This document shows positions 9,701-17,662 of a stretch of DNA of 64,000 bases, one piece after another; position 1 is the stretch's first letter, and every line of letters begins with the position of its first letter. The notes beneath the pieces were generated by a model. That model was not told where the DNA came from. It did no database searches and saw only the letters and a list, made by a program, of their open reading frames with translations. Source of the DNA: Marinicella sediminis. Its GTDB lineage: Bacteria; Pseudomonadota; Gammaproteobacteria; Xanthomonadales; Marinicellaceae. The DNA lies in contig NZ_MVBD01000007.1 in NCBI RefSeq assembly GCF_002000055.1, forward strand, positions 124,001-188,000, read 5' to 3'. Position numbers and translations under genes: made by a program.

Positions 9701-12590
9701 TGATGTCACCTGACGGGTCCTTGAAATCAGACCAGTTGATTCTCACACCGGTCACAGCTTCGTATTGAATCTCATAGTTATTACCAGCGTCATTGACGAC
9801 TCGCTTTTTCAACAAACAATAACCGGAATGTATGTTGTTAGGCGTGCTGAGCAAAAAATAGTCGGGCTCAACAGAACCGCCTTGTAATTCCCAGAACAGT
9901 TCGTCGACCACAGGGTTGCCAAATTCATCAACCGTCCAGGTCCAGCCTATGTTGGATGGTTGTTTCATCGTCACGGCATTCACTTCAGACCGGGACACGG
10001 TGACCGTAGAATGAGGCAGTGACCAGGCTGAACAGCGGTCACCGGCATCATCGTCACGCTGACATGTACGAATTTTATAATCATAATCACCCTTACCGAT
10101 GCGATTCAGTACCAGGGGTCCTTCAACCAGATGACTGGTGAACAACAAGGGTGCCAGTTGATCGGTATTGGGGTTGGCGGAAATCACTTCGCCTTCCTGT
10201 TGAGCCGGCTTGATTTCACTGACTTCAATATAATCAACAGCTGAAGAATCATTGCCACCAAAATGCCAATTAAGCGTCATGTTCAGTTCACTGGCGTCAT
10301 AACTGACACCACTCCAGATGGGCCGGGGTAATGACGCATCAATCACCGGATCATTTACGGATACTGAAGCTGCTTTGGAACAGCCCAACAAAGCGTTACA
10401 AGCCACCACCTGAAACGCCGTGCCTACCACATCTTCACGATCACGAAATGCGGTAAACCAACCATTGAGCCGATGCTGGGTTCCAATGTTGGTAAAATCA
10501 ACCACCAGAAAATCACCATCAGATTGAGGGAATGTTGAGTAAATCCTGAAAGAATCAGGTCTGCCTCCAGGCACCTGATTAAACGCATTGGCTTCATATT
10601 TCACATTGAATTTGAAGCGCAGATTATTCGGATCTGACGTATCAAAAATCACCGCACCATCATCCAGAGTGGGTCGGGTCAAACCCCGGTCAAAGCTGGA
10701 AACAGTTCTGGTGTAACCACAGCTGTTTGGATTACAGGCTGCGACCGTGTACTGGACTGCCTCTAATGAGTCAAATCGAGCCGCCTGAAATTCAGCATTC
10801 AACAGAACATTCCGACTGTCAATCACTTCGTCATTGCTGTTCAATGCCAGAACCTGATGATGCGTCACACCCCAGCGTTGATAAATGTCATCAACCGCAG
10901 CGTGGTTCAGTGTCCAGGTGATGTAGCGGGTTTGTGTTGTGATGTCTTCATAACCTGAAGCCGTCTCAACTTTGTGCATCATACAGTCTTCTGCCTGATT
11001 AAACACTCCAGGCCAATTGATCATTGGACAGGTGGGTAAGGTGGCCGGGTCCAGACCAGATACGCCCATGCTGGTCAGTAATGGGAACGCATCAGGTGGC
11101 GTGGTGAAATCGATGAAGTTGTAATAATTACCACATTTCATGGCGTTGGAACCACTCAGATCGACGTGCAATGGCCAGAAGTTTTGCGGTTCAGCCAAGC
11201 TCTGATTGAGGGCTTGGACCTTATACATATCGGGGTTGTTGCTCAGGTTCAAAAACTGTATGGGTTTCATGGTGCCATTGAAGTTTTTAACCGGAGTGTT
11301 ACTCATCGAAAAACCACAAAAACCACCAAAATCAGTGATGTCCTGGGTGGTACTCAATTGACTCGCACCATTCAGATTGACATGCTTCAGCCCATTGGTG
11401 TCCACCAGGTCATTAACGTCCTGAATGTCTGTTTGGCTCAGATCAATCGCATCGATGAACTGTCCGGTGACTGCGGTTTTGAAACCCGCAGGATCTGTTG
11501 CCGTGACCACTGGGTTTCCAGACAGGTCCAAAGCCTGAATCGCTTCACTGCGATTGGGCCTGAACAACTCTGAATAGGCTCCGGTGATGTTGTTGTTACT
11601 CAGGTCTATGTAACTGGCATTCCAAGAAGCCCCTTGTACGCTGGATAGGTTCAAGCCGGATAATATGATGCTGTCAATGTCACCCGCACCACGGGCACCT
11701 GCGACATTCATCTGCGGATTGTCAGACAAATCCAGCCACGACAAATGAGTCATGGAGCCCAGACCACCCCATTTGGTTAATTGGTTGTTGTTTGATAAAT
11801 TCAAATAGCGCAGACTGATCAGATTGTTTTTCAGTTCTGTGACAGAATTGTCTGTTAATCCGCTGTTGGCACAGTCCAGTTTTTCCAAATCCTTCAACAA
11901 GTCAGATTGGCTGTGGCCATTGGCCAGGATACAACTTTTCAGTTGGGGGTCTGCAAGTTCAGCCACAACCTTTTCAAATGCTGTTACGGTAAAGGATTCA
12001 AAACTTGTAAAGTCTGTGTAAGAACCTTGTCCGTTGATGTAGTAGTAGCTGGCCAGATGAATTTCATAATTACCAGGTTGCAGGTTTCTGATTCTGGCAA
12101 ACTGCACTGCTGGCAGACCGCCGTCAGCCGTTCTCAAAGCATTAAAACTGTAGTCTTCATAGTAAGCGCCATCCTTCACAATTCTGATCACATAGGCATT
12201 CAGGCCCGCTTCTGTTTCTGCAGTGTGTTGCTCATTTCTGCCAGAAAACTTCAGCCGGATGTTGGGCATGTTCATTTTATTGAGCAATGTCCCTTGTACT
12301 TTTAAGGGATTTGGCACTGGATATGAGAATGGTTTGGTAATCGGATAACAAGGTACCGTGTTGCACTGGCCACTGCCTTGTTTTTTACCAGGTATGTCAG
12401 GAATTGGCTGATCGAGCAAATGCAGTCTTGCTCTTTTTTCCACCTCCATGGCGTCATAAAAACCCAATTCATTGATCACTTCCTGGGCTTTCTGTATGCG
12501 CAAATCATCACTGACTCTGACCACTCCATGAGCGGTGGTGGCCATCAGTAAAATCCAGGTTGATACCATTAATCCAATTATTCTTTTCAT
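711..12590 (-). CDS. Giant exported LRR-SpvB/FG-GAP-RHS repeat protein with variable C-terminal tip
   Basis: 3959 residues. A Sec signal peptide covers about 1-22 and ends ATTAHG. Leucine-rich repeats with LxxLxLSxN patterns follow at about 220-465, then fibronectin-like sheets. At about 1036-1400 are paired modules of the kind 'HWWHRDLAGTGWNFFW...GYW'. An SpvB/TcdB-type N-terminal module covers about 1520-1600, and seven FG-GAP/VCBS-like motifs (NGDGxxD types) run from about 1855 to 2365. YD/RHS repeats run from about 2700 to 3500. The RHS core ends with GRFLQADP and NDPTGYW at about residue 3604. A glycine-rich pretoxin stretch runs to FSRAFN, followed by about 177 residues of unfamiliar tip. 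RHS proteins form a sealed shell that encloses and releases the tip. There is no PAAR, VgrG or T6SS adaptor nearby, and the signal peptide points to Sec export. The tip DNA is more AT-rich than the body, a sign of modular exchange. The target of the tip is unknown. Confidence 0.93.
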   Translation of the reverse strand: MKRIIGLMVSTWILLMATTAHGVVRVSDDLRIQKAQEVINELGFYDAMEVEKRARLHLLDQPIPDIPGKKQGSGQCNTVPCYPITKPFSYPVPNPLKVQGTLLNKMNMPNIRLKFSGRNEQHTAETEAGLNAYVIRIVKDGAYYEDYSFNALRTADGGLPAVQFARIRNLQPGNYEIHLASYYYINGQGSYTDFTSFESFTVTAFEKVVAELADPQLKSCILANGHSQSDLLKDLEKLDCANSGLTDNSVTELKNNLISLRYLNLSNNNQLTKWGGLGSMTHLSWLDLSDNPQMNVAGARGAGDIDSIILSGLNLSSVQGASWNASYIDLSNNNITGAYSELFRPNRSEAIQALDLSGNPVVTATDPAGFKTAVTGQFIDAIDLSQTDIQDVNDLVDTNGLKHVNLNGASQLSTTQDITDFGGFCGFSMSNTPVKNFNGTMKPIQFLNLSNNPDMYKVQALNQSLAEPQNFWPLHVDLSGSNAMKCGNYYNFIDFTTPPDAFPLLTSMGVSGLDPATLPTCPMINWPGVFNQAEDCMMHKVETASGYEDITTQTRYITWTLNHAAVDDIYQRWGVTHHQVLALNSNDEVIDSRNVLLNAEFQAARFDSLEAVQYTVAACNPNSCGYTRTVSSFDRGLTRPTLDDGAVIFDTSDPNNLRFKFNVKYEANAFNQVPGGRPDSFRIYSTFPQSDGDFLVVDFTNIGTQHRLNGWFTAFRDREDVVGTAFQVVACNALLGCSKAASVSVNDPVIDASLPRPIWSGVSYDASELNMTLNWHFGGNDSSAVDYIEVSEIKPAQQEGEVISANPNTDQLAPLLFTSHLVEGPLVLNRIGKGDYDYKIRTCQRDDDAGDRCSAWSLPHSTVTVSRSEVNAVTMKQPSNIGWTWTVDEFGNPVVDELFWELQGGSVEPDYFLLSTPNNIHSGYCLLKKRVVNDAGNNYEIQYEAVTGVRINWSDFKDPSGDITFNTQWSSSTYCEHIKPSADSSFHKKFYLQTCKNGVGCTEPVGIDFREPSPNSNPPQSNSSRNSVSGGPGDFSPGHWWHRDLAGTGWNFFWANGLRFTEQHGRYGEAYDLVGYWLSYKKLGENWTPAWFEARLKFMQNTSGGNQLFQGDIYYHERITDPVSGETQINSIDTGNIMLRFDPNSSSQATMALNLDYALGHFTEVDISKNIHPYTVCDIAAGCNGIETGSLMLEIEDFSVFNINQTNNTPNDADHYMGLWQKNITDMSSPLSSAEVSVLTWIDGGVETEFFLYFDGDGQPVWLQSAYVCFTDNPLCENAPAGYFDDFDQNDDANDYNLITIPNGFNPLTQRPAEGWVGDALTGVGYAGRSFEQSDGDTAFREAKFWFDVERAGVLEYRNIATFGAHGTGQSSMQTYEKRANLHGIFYQINDADISLQTCDPNVQGQCDIRFSWYTDDNFDSIHPQYSFNGGGFQPLENLPGCSSNVPGGYVVTGEYQCTIEQPGTYVFQLHKDKYLSPTQTVAIAESKPLIIEDCVSGLCSTGNDPQYATAPNPAQHTLASNDASSLVGFTSGALNIDMSGASTYSIPVFTPKGTGGLSPQLSLNYNSNGGNDVAGQGWNISGTSAISRCLRNVEQDGITLEQYQPISLTNADAFCLDGQKLLQVPNGNTHGTVGAEYRTEMESFSKVVVAAADASGPTQFSVYLKNGEIRTYGASGVYDAQVMSADGTAVMTWLMNEIADRNGNSMRFIWDNSLVGESYLEQVEYTLRSNMLTPQNVIEFNYETRSDQAAHYSQEAVNKRHKRLSNIQTKRRITPASSLQTIRKLDLTYAYSPLSGQSQLNSVTECADAGNTNCLQPVVFTWSSDGSEDWFKPYNTATGNILRFKDMMGSPKPIDINGDGVSEMVFAFYFEDNGNNPEVRFALAGNSRTIDLEGNGNLFPPDTPEFNGGAFCADTNNGSFYNRTCNTEIQPAEPEDYTINNNDFYVFDFNGDGFDDLLTPVKNNMTWRVSFSNGSKICQSATSGIGCLNQMDTQIGWFPNANSQNFADFTGDGLPDLLAFDVSGEVQDQGGRGLYTSIYDSAQLHISDYVAGSDRVEFTQSVPVTLDTSGFPINTYQMYCENLDPNSGPPFDNPYISCPEFENGGVFIPRIASISPLPADVNGDGLNDVLVAFQYLHDTQRCLDGTNRSIINEDNYCWVKFWSVHSFEPGQGAKGNLTGHLKFISNIGYSTSPGYVIQTSTDQGATIQDFDFGSLINFGFDQDIQMMDMNGDFQADVVTTEGFYLNQHGLFETFVPFDLIDASYAAAIQTNPGYNEEKRDDDFKYLTQYVDVDYDGDLDVLYPSADNNSNNGRVNYRYKTLEYTATSGYHMSAAKTPPSSILARKSNSKAEATVHMFADLNGDSFVDHFYLKRGDSNSTAQEKHTFIGNDSWKAKDKIVSIRKTAPNGLFDETIISYESATLPTVYARGTNGYGANWGNGSFVFDVKSPMYLVRQVEQKSPTEGLANNYSKVLYHYKGLRVQGGGRGSLGFAEISSIDYQNQISTQTAYRQDYPFTGNPEWTMKNYHSALNNAAQTTFSCAVGEDDCSYSVCSSGDSCMDPMIDGQNFAPMTSSLNTYNEVSPASTAGSSFVYLFKSVEEQFEFGATEAHAFVVTKMNYENTTDPAHFYGNVSRTISKTCTAYNVASCDALTYVEVDNTYAEAEQDPDNWILGRLTTSVTTNGRRNLITGTGWLTDATQTGFSYDPVTGQVLEEVIHEDKADQSLYLKTRHYYDSYGNETHKLACSRAVVNAQNCHKDYRPAKIMPSQLDVFRYSEMSYDNQWHMYPDRTYGLYHDDGQQAVIKVQTGQVNSRDVFGNALRSSDLLNNTTVESVFGLFGEEQANKSNTGAYSESHNYWCVSNSSLHCPSSAAIVSVTHSPSAPDKREYKDAQGRVVRAQTQSMGDASNPGAWTTIDTWYDDVGRSVKTSMPYFRKNSDGSRIGSMYSAVNLYDVFGRLELTSTPAHTGGSAITTITRDGLKTTTINAKNQKRVEYSDVSGKVVKIEQFLDDHNTVYSTIEYIYGASGNLLQMTANGATTTITYDDLGRKRTMSDPDKGNWSYTYNAVGEQLTQQDGLGQEVINTYDFKGRLVQKTAINVIGEQPLENHWVYGAAGRYGKLTSEYSVIQDQADAVNGRERIDKVYQHDFFGRVNEVTTYIADGEQGNDTSVYTQKTTFDEYGRVFQNIDPTGFGTMALYNSYGYQDRILEAAECMNQSSSTCVNYQGRKYRSYYQALAMDPFGNVIKEAHHDGTLTTVKNYHKQNGFMQNTCFAEGSTPDCASNGPMNFSVQFGFDVLGNLVSKTDAENAETFEYDALNRLREESRQINGGPAILKSHDYHANGNLWHKDGTLLEYDQINGAGPHAVTGFGGISYHYDAVGNMTSSINPNGEGNKAIQYTALNKAYLIHNSDNNKSAYFQYDNGHSRYVRKDLTDGVVDTTTHYIGNVEMIRGGEVGRAERYKRYIGNLIIDLPARLAFQNSWDYSYQFKDHLGSAQVTVTVNREGVLAGNVQRPSFDAWGQRRYSGSDDLSNPDFDVFIATTTRGFTGHEHLDDVGIIHMNGRIYDPTLGRFLQADPHIQDPFDTQSLNRYSYVGNNPLSLNDPTGYWSMDVFLKNWGRPLASIAVSFIPVGGQYLAIMLKGAVSGAITGGTKGALIGAFTAAAFHGIGESFDKVKAKNVKAADFKEFANTGLSAGQFAGKVAMHGMVGGASSVLQGGKFGHGFASAGATEALSPGIDNIETGGAPMRIAVAAIVGGTISEATGGKFVNGAVTGAFSRAFNAELHREEKRRLSISRAERKGMSVKEREIFDKAIKKLKFELKVAEDDFLNYSDEWNNRPLGVALISAHKHIFYWKKVDATMSFVSPETAESGIVYNKSETDFLPYQHGGQWEMFGTNRTYLSSGQYDYFGVVVIAPTINSRNPLSSFSNHLQNLANSANAPSFLILRGKVYGYRPESN

Positions 12591-12967
12591 GTCTGTATTC
12601 CAATACGTTTATTGCTGTCAATTGCTTGAGTGACTCACCAGATGTACTTCATAAAACCCCGCTTCTATGGCTTACGACTGATGTGCCAAGTTCTGAAAAA
12701 TCAAACTCATGTCATCATCCGGCCTAACCTCAAAAGGTGTCTGGTCGGACGTGGATGGTTTCAGCGCCCATCTTAAATTGGCATGTGTTTGATTTTTTTT
12801 TAACTCAGGACTGTTTTTTTTAATTTGAGGACTCAAGGCCCGGATCATGAGGTTTTCCGGCACTTAGCTCTCAGTAAAAAAAATGGTCACCGGTTTCCTA
12901 AACGGAGTTCACCGGCAAAGCTTGTCAAAATAATTGAATATTTTCAGTAAAGAAGATGATTGAGGGG
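12591..12967. other. Intergenic region upstream of the giant RHS gene
   Basis: 377 bases between the RHS start and the end of the GT4 glycosyltransferase gene, both on the minus strand. It should hold the RHS promoter. I see TTGACA at about 30 bases before the RHS start codon on the minus strand, but no good -10 at proper spacing. Long T/A runs occur around 12795-12825. A 63-codon minus-strand frame (12672-12863) has no recognisable protein features and is not called. Confidence 0.5.
12876..12915 (-). terminator. Possible weak rho-independent terminator after the GT4 gene
   Basis: Read on the minus strand, CCGGT and ACCGG arms with a small inner CC/GG pairing are followed by a run of eight T. 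The stem is short and imperfect, so this is a weak call. The same segment also contains the direct repeat CCGGTGA twice. Confidence 0.3.
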
Positions 12968-14101
12968 TCAGTCAGCCCGATAAGCTGAGAGGGTGGTTTG
13001 GGCACAGCGTTGCCAACTGAAGGATTGGGCGTGTGACAGGCCCTTCTGAGTCGCCTGGTTTAACCAGGTGGTGTCTTCCAGAGCGGTTTGCAGTTGCAGT
13101 TGGATGTCACTGACATCAAGTGGATCACAGAGTCTGGCATGACCGGCAGCCACTTCGGCCATGGCTGAATGGTTGGCCGTGAGCACGGGCGTACCAGAGG
13201 CCATGGATTCGATGATCGGCAAACCAAAACCTTCATACAAGGAGGGCAATGCCGTCAGGCGGGCACCGGCATACAGTTCCTTGAGTTGATCCTCAGGTAA
13301 GTAGCCTGGCACCCTGATTTGACCCTCATTGAGCATGGTTTTTATTTGGCGGTTGAGGTCACTGTTGAGCCAGCCTTTGGCACCGACCAAAACCAGCGGA
13401 CAGTCAGCCCGCAGGCCTGCCGGCAATCCGGCATAAGCGCTGAGCAAGCGGGACAGGTTTTTGCGCGGTTCTGTGGTGGCCACCGCCAGCACATACTGCT
13501 TATGCACCAATTCAAGCGGAGCCAATGTACCCCGGGTTTGCTGTTCATCGCGGGGCTGAAAACCAGGGTCTACACCCAGAGGCGTGACCTGAATGCGCTT
13601 TGCAGGAAAGCCATAATGACTGACGATTTCCTGTTTGACATATGCACTGGGAGTGATCAATGCAGTCGCCTGTTCCAGGGTCCTGGGAATTTCCCGGTCC
13701 AGGAATCGCAACCGGTATGCCGGCTGTGTATCCCGGTAATGAACGAAGCTCAGGTCATGAAAAGTGGCCACCGAACGGCCGAGAAAAGGCATCAGGATGA
13801 AATTCGGGCTGTGCAATACATGGTCGCTGAGGTCCTGGGTTAACCGGCTGAAGTGTCGGTTACGGCGGTTGGCATAAGCGGCCAGTGCCAGACCTTTGAA
13901 GGGCACCCACTGTTTGAATCGGCTCAACCAGGGGTTCACATCTCCACCCAGGTGTTCAGGGTTAACCCAGCGACTGGCCGAAAAACAACGCAGCTCATCG
14001 ATCATTTCAAGGGATTGTAATCCCCTCGCCAGTTGCAGCGTGTACTGCCCAATACCGGTCAGTGGCTGGGTGATGGCATCAACATTTAAAATGACTTTCA
14101 C
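12968..14101 (-). CDS. GT4-family (GT-B fold) glycosyltransferase
   Basis: 377 residues from a GTG start (VKVILNVDAITQPLTGIGQY). The glycine-rich GIGQY loop near the N-terminus is typical of the acceptor domain. The donor domain carries EPRKNL and later SLYEGFGLPIIESMASGTPV, the EX7E-type nucleotide-sugar signature of GT4 retaining transferases. An ATG 24 codons upstream (14173) is also in frame, but it would overlap the divergent VOC gene and add a tail unlike the family, so I prefer the GTG. It probably transfers a hexose in envelope or exopolysaccharide synthesis; donor and acceptor cannot be read from the sequence. It stands alone: no other sugar genes are adjacent. Confidence 0.85.
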   Translation of the reverse strand: MKVILNVDAITQPLTGIGQYTLQLARGLQSLEMIDELRCFSASRWVNPEHLGGDVNPWLSRFKQWVPFKGLALAAYANRRNRHFSRLTQDLSDHVLHSPNFILMPFLGRSVATFHDLSFVHYRDTQPAYRLRFLDREIPRTLEQATALITPSAYVKQEIVSHYGFPAKRIQVTPLGVDPGFQPRDEQQTRGTLAPLELVHKQYVLAVATTEPRKNLSRLLSAYAGLPAGLRADCPLVLVGAKGWLNSDLNRQIKTMLNEGQIRVPGYLPEDQLKELYAGARLTALPSLYEGFGLPIIESMASGTPVLTANHSAMAEVAAGHARLCDPLDVSDIQLQLQTALEDTTWLNQATQKGLSHAQSFSWQRCAQTTLSAYRAD

Positions 14102-14155
14102 AGAATGAGCTTGGACTGTTAAGATGACGTGGTTTGAATTATAACAAGGTTCATC

Positions 14156-14587
14156 ATGGTCAACCCCTTTCATTTAGCCATCCCGGTCAGAAACATTACC
14201 GAGGCCCGTGATTTTTACCTCCATACCCTGGGCTGCCGACAAGGTCGAAGTTCAGACCATTGGGTGGACCTGGATTTATATGGCCATCAGCTGGTATGTC
14301 ATCTTGATGAAACACTGGGCGATGAGGGCCAGGTCAGGCTGATCAAAAATGACGTCGATGACCACGGCGTTCCGGTACCCCATTTCGGCGTGGTACTGAA
14401 CATGACCGACTGGCAGGCGCTGGCAGATCGGTTGACCACAGCAGGTGTTGAATTTATCATTGAACCCTATGTGCGCTTCAAAGGACAGCCCGGAGAGCAG
14501 GCGACGTTGTTTTTTCTTGACCCTTCAGGCAATGCCCTGGAATTCAAAGCATTCAAGGACTGGTCGCAACTGTTTGCGGTTGATTGA
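14156..14587 (+). CDS. VOC (glyoxalase/bleomycin-resistance-like) family protein
   Basis: 143 residues with two beta-alpha-beta-beta-beta units. Likely metal ligands are His6 (FHLAIPV), His76 (HFGVVL) and Glu129 (ALEFK), matching the usual VOC pattern. The family covers glyoxalases, dioxygenases and resistance proteins, and the substrate here is unknown. AAGG lies eight bases before the ATG, and a TATAAC -10-like element sits just upstream. The gene is divergent from the GT4 gene. It converges on and overlaps the end of the ppx-like gene by 35 bases, an unusual tail-to-tail overlap that encodes the last residues of both proteins. Confidence 0.85.
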   Translation: MVNPFHLAIPVRNITEARDFYLHTLGCRQGRSSDHWVDLDLYGHQLVCHLDETLGDEGQVRLIKNDVDDHGVPVPHFGVVLNMTDWQALADRLTTAGVEFIIEPYVRFKGQPGEQATLFFLDPSGNALEFKAFKDWSQLFAVD

Positions 14588-16070
14588 TCACCAGTTCCAG
14601 GCCCATGTTGGCCCATTGTTTCTGTTCGTCTTTCAGGTCCGCTTTGATCAACGGGTGATCGCTGAGCCACTCCCGGTTGATGATCAACCGAATGCTTTGG
14701 TTTTGCCAACTGAGCCGCTCAATGGGTACTGGCTCAAAATGCCGGTTACGGGCAAACACCACCGACAGCCGCATGATGACCAGCAACTCCACAACCACCT
14801 CATACTGGCGCTCAGTAAGACCGGCCAGCACACTTTTGCTGATTTTGCGCCGATGCAGCCGGATCAGGGTGGCCATGATCAGCTTTTGTTGATTGGAAAA
14901 TCCCGGCATGTCAGCATGGTGGACCACAAAAGCACCGATTTTGTGGTATTGGCTGTGGGCAATTGACAAACCAATTTCATGCAGCTTGATGGCACCATTT
15001 AATAAATACAAAATGCGTCGTGGTATTTTCAGGTTCATGTGGTGAATGATGTCTTCACTGTAACGCTGTACATTGTCGGCATGTTGCAAATCAACAGTGA
15101 ATTGTTCGCTGAGTTTGCGAATGCTGCGCCGGGTCACTGAGGTGGTTTCGGGGCCGTCTGACATTTCATAGATCAAGCCCTCCCTGAGCGCTCCGGGTGA
15201 TACATCCATCTGCGCTATGTCAAAAGCTTTCATCAGGGCATAAACAATGGCCAGGCCGCCAATGAACACCGGTCGACGGTCCTCACTCAGACCACTGATT
15301 TGATTCAGCTGATCAATGTGGCCCAGTTCAATGCATTGCTTTTTGAGTAATTTCAGACCAGCCATGGTGATACCAACCACAGACCAATCATTGCTTTCCA
15401 GAATGGCAGCAGTCGCCCGTAAGGTGCCAGAAGCCCCAACACTGTGATCCCAGCCTTGTTTTTTGAAAGTCTGGATGTAGGGATTGAGTTCCTGCAAGGC
15501 ATGAATGACCGCCCTTTTCCAGTTGTGCTTATCAATGACGCCGTTTTTGAAGTACTTGCGGGTGTAGCTGACACAACCCATGTACAGACTTTCCCGTTTG
15601 GCCGGTTTCATACCATCCCCAATGATCAACTCGGTACTGCCGCCACCGATGTCCATCACCAGCTTGCGGGCCGGATTACCCCGGGTTGACTGGGCCACGC
15701 CGAGGTACAACATACGGGCTTCTTCCCGACCAGAGATGATCTCGATTTCATGGTTGAGGATTTTTTCTGCCTCTCGGAGGAACTCCGCTGAATTGCGTGC
15801 CACCCGCAGGGTATTGGTTCCCACTATACGGATGTTTTTATCCGGAATGTTCTGAATGCGTTCTGACATCAGCCGCAGTGATTCATAGGCTTTTTCCAGG
15901 TATTCAGGGCTGATGTTTTTGTCCTCATCCAGGCCCGCTGCCATACGCACCATGTGTTTCACTGAATCCAGTGGATAAATCTGGCCGGACTTAAATGAGG
16001 CCACCAGTAAATGGAAGGAGTTTGACCCCAGGTCTATGGCGGCGAAAGTGTTGCGCAATGAATCTGTCAT
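14553..16070 (-). CDS. ppx: Exopolyphosphatase / pppGpp phosphohydrolase (Ppx/GppA family)
   Basis: 505 residues, the full length of the long proteobacterial Ppx/GppA form. The N-terminal actin-like ATPase motif AAIDLGSNSFHLLV begins near residue 10, and the second phosphate loop MDIGGGSTELI is near residue 140. The C-terminal half contains an HD-like helical domain (residues about 310-500). The enzyme hydrolyses inorganic polyphosphate from the end and/or converts pppGpp to ppGpp; the sequence alone does not separate the two, so the symbol is provisional. It lies downstream of rho on the same strand, which is a common gammaproteobacterial neighbourhood (rho, trxA, ppx). Confidence 0.9.
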   Translation of the reverse strand: MTDSLRNTFAAIDLGSNSFHLLVASFKSGQIYPLDSVKHMVRMAAGLDEDKNISPEYLEKAYESLRLMSERIQNIPDKNIRIVGTNTLRVARNSAEFLREAEKILNHEIEIISGREEARMLYLGVAQSTRGNPARKLVMDIGGGSTELIIGDGMKPAKRESLYMGCVSYTRKYFKNGVIDKHNWKRAVIHALQELNPYIQTFKKQGWDHSVGASGTLRATAAILESNDWSVVGITMAGLKLLKKQCIELGHIDQLNQISGLSEDRRPVFIGGLAIVYALMKAFDIAQMDVSPGALREGLIYEMSDGPETTSVTRRSIRKLSEQFTVDLQHADNVQRYSEDIIHHMNLKIPRRILYLLNGAIKLHEIGLSIAHSQYHKIGAFVVHHADMPGFSNQQKLIMATLIRLHRRKISKSVLAGLTERQYEVVVELLVIMRLSVVFARNRHFEPVPIERLSWQNQSIRLIINREWLSDHPLIKADLKDEQKQWANMGLELVINQPQTVATSP

Positions 16071-16405
16071 GCAGCTATTTTACCCAATGGTTTGGGGCTT
16101 GTGTTCAAGTTATTGAGTTCTGCTGGGATGACAGGTGGAAATTCAAAGACACACCTGACCGGATGTTTGACGTGGGTTGAAGTCCATGTTCCGGATTAAG
16201 GGCTACCGACATGAACCCTCAGACAAACTCAGGAAACGTCAGGGCTGGAGGAATGGGGGACAACAGGGAATTGGCGAAGTTTGGTGGAGCCGTTGACTGG
16301 GCATCTCGGAAGCCTGCTTCAGACTGGCGATCTGGGTTGAGTGGTTTTTTAAGGCAAAAAAATCCCCGGGCTGGCCGGGGATTTGAAGCAAACAGTTGAA
16401 TCCGA
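16071..16405. other. Intergenic region between ppx and rho
   Basis: 335 bases. It holds the rho terminator at its right end and must hold any promoter for the minus-strand ppx gene. No gene is supported: the plus-strand 62-codon frame at 16211-16399 runs through the terminator hairpin and has no family likeness. Confidence 0.5.
16355..16385 (-). terminator. Rho-independent terminator of rho
   Basis: On the minus strand AAATCCCCGG-CCAG-CCCGGGGATTT forms a strong GC stem followed by a T run, 20 bases after the rho stop codon. Confidence 0.85.
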
Positions 16406-17662
16406 TCAGCGCTTCATCGAGGTGAAGAATTCTTCGTTGGTCTTGGTGTCTTTCAGTTTGTCCAGCAGGAATTCAATCGCCTGCAAATCATCCATGGGAT
16501 TGAGGATCTTGCGCAGGATATGGGCTTTTTGCAGGAATTCACTTTCCACAATCAGCTCTTCTCTACGGGTACCTGACTTGTTGATGTTCATCGCTGGCCA
16601 AATGCGTTTTTCTGCGGCACGGCGATCCAGGTGGACCTCCATGTTACCGGTGCCTTTGAACTCCTCAAAAATCACTTCATCCATTTTCGAACCGGTTTCA
16701 ACCAGACCCGTGGCAATGATGGTCAGTGAGCCACCCTCTTCCACGTTTCGGGCCGCACCAAAGAATTTCTTCGGTCGGTGCAAGGCGTTGGCATCGACAC
16801 CACCAGTGAGGATTTTACCTGATGCCGGGGTCACGGTGTTATAAGCCCTGGCCAGACGGGTGATCGAATCAAGCAGAATAATCACATCTTGTTTGTGCTC
16901 CACCAGGCGTTTAGCCCGTTCAATCACCATGTCAGCAACCTGTACGTGACGGGTGGCCGGCTCATCAAAAGTTGAAGCAATCACTTCACCTTTGACCGTG
17001 CGGCGCATATCAGTCACCTCTTCAGGACGCTCATCAATCAACAGCACAAACAGTTTGGCTTCCGGGTTGTTTTGAGCGATCGAAGTGGCAATGTTTTGCA
17101 GGATCATGGTTTTACCGGCTTTCGGTGGTGACACAATCAAACCGCGTTGTCCCTTACCAATCGGTGACACCAGATCTATGATCCGGGTTGTCAGGTCTTC
17201 ACGGGAACCATCACCACGCTCCATTTTGAGTTGTTCGGTGGCAAACAACGGCGTGAGGTTTTCGAAGATGATTTTGCCCTTGGTATTTTCGGGTGGCTCA
17301 TAGTTAATGGTGCTGACTTGCAGCAATGCGAAATAACGTTCTGAATCCTTGGGGGGCCTGATTTTACCAACAATGGTGTCACCGGTTTGCAGGCCAAATC
17401 GCCTGATCTGGCTGGGTGATACGTAAATATCATCCGGGCCGGCCTGATAAGAACCTTCCGGCGCCCGGAGGAATCCGAAGCCATCCGGCAATACTTCCAG
17501 CACACCATCACCAAAGATGTCTTCGCCTTTTTTGGCATGCTTTTTCAGAATCGAAAAGATGATTTGTTGTTTGTGAACACGGGATCTTGTCTCCACTCCG
17601 GTTTCTTTGGCAATTTGTGTCAACTGCGTGGTCGACATTTGTTTCAGTTCAGATAGATTCAT
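16406..17662 (-). CDS. rho: Transcription termination factor Rho
   Basis: 418 residues, the normal length. The N-terminal helical domain ([10 protein letters not shown] start) is followed by the cold-shock-like RNA-binding domain with GFGFLR at about 61-66. Walker A is SPPKAGKT at 178-185, and the Walker B stretch [12 protein letters not shown] is near 265. The Q-loop and R-loop residues follow in the [18 protein letters not shown] region. Rho is the hexameric ATP-driven helicase that ends transcription at unstructured C-rich RNA. The gene lies downstream of trxA on the same strand with a long leader of about 260 bases. Rho genes are often autoregulated through such leaders, but no specific site is visible here. 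Confidence 0.98.
   Translation of the reverse strand: MNLSELKQMSTTQLTQIAKETGVETRSRVHKQQIIFSILKKHAKKGEDIFGDGVLEVLPDGFGFLRAPEGSYQAGPDDIYVSPSQIRRFGLQTGDTIVGKIRPPKDSERYFALLQVSTINYEPPENTKGKIIFENLTPLFATEQLKMERGDGSREDLTTRIIDLVSPIGKGQRGLIVSPPKAGKTMILQNIATSIAQNNPEAKLFVLLIDERPEEVTDMRRTVKGEVIASTFDEPATRHVQVADMVIERAKRLVEHKQDVIILLDSITRLARAYNTVTPASGKILTGGVDANALHRPKKFFGAARNVEEGGSLTIIATGLVETGSKMDEVIFEEFKGTGNMEVHLDRRAAEKRIWPAMNINKSGTRREELIVESEFLQKAHILRKILNPMDDLQAIEFLLDKLKDTKTNEEFFTSMKR

Noticed and set aside
12672-12863. 63-codon minus-strand frame in the RHS upstream region
   Set aside because: No recognisable protein features, no clear ribosome-binding site.
16211-16399. 62-codon frame between rho and ppx
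   Set aside because: It includes the rho terminator hairpin and resembles no protein.
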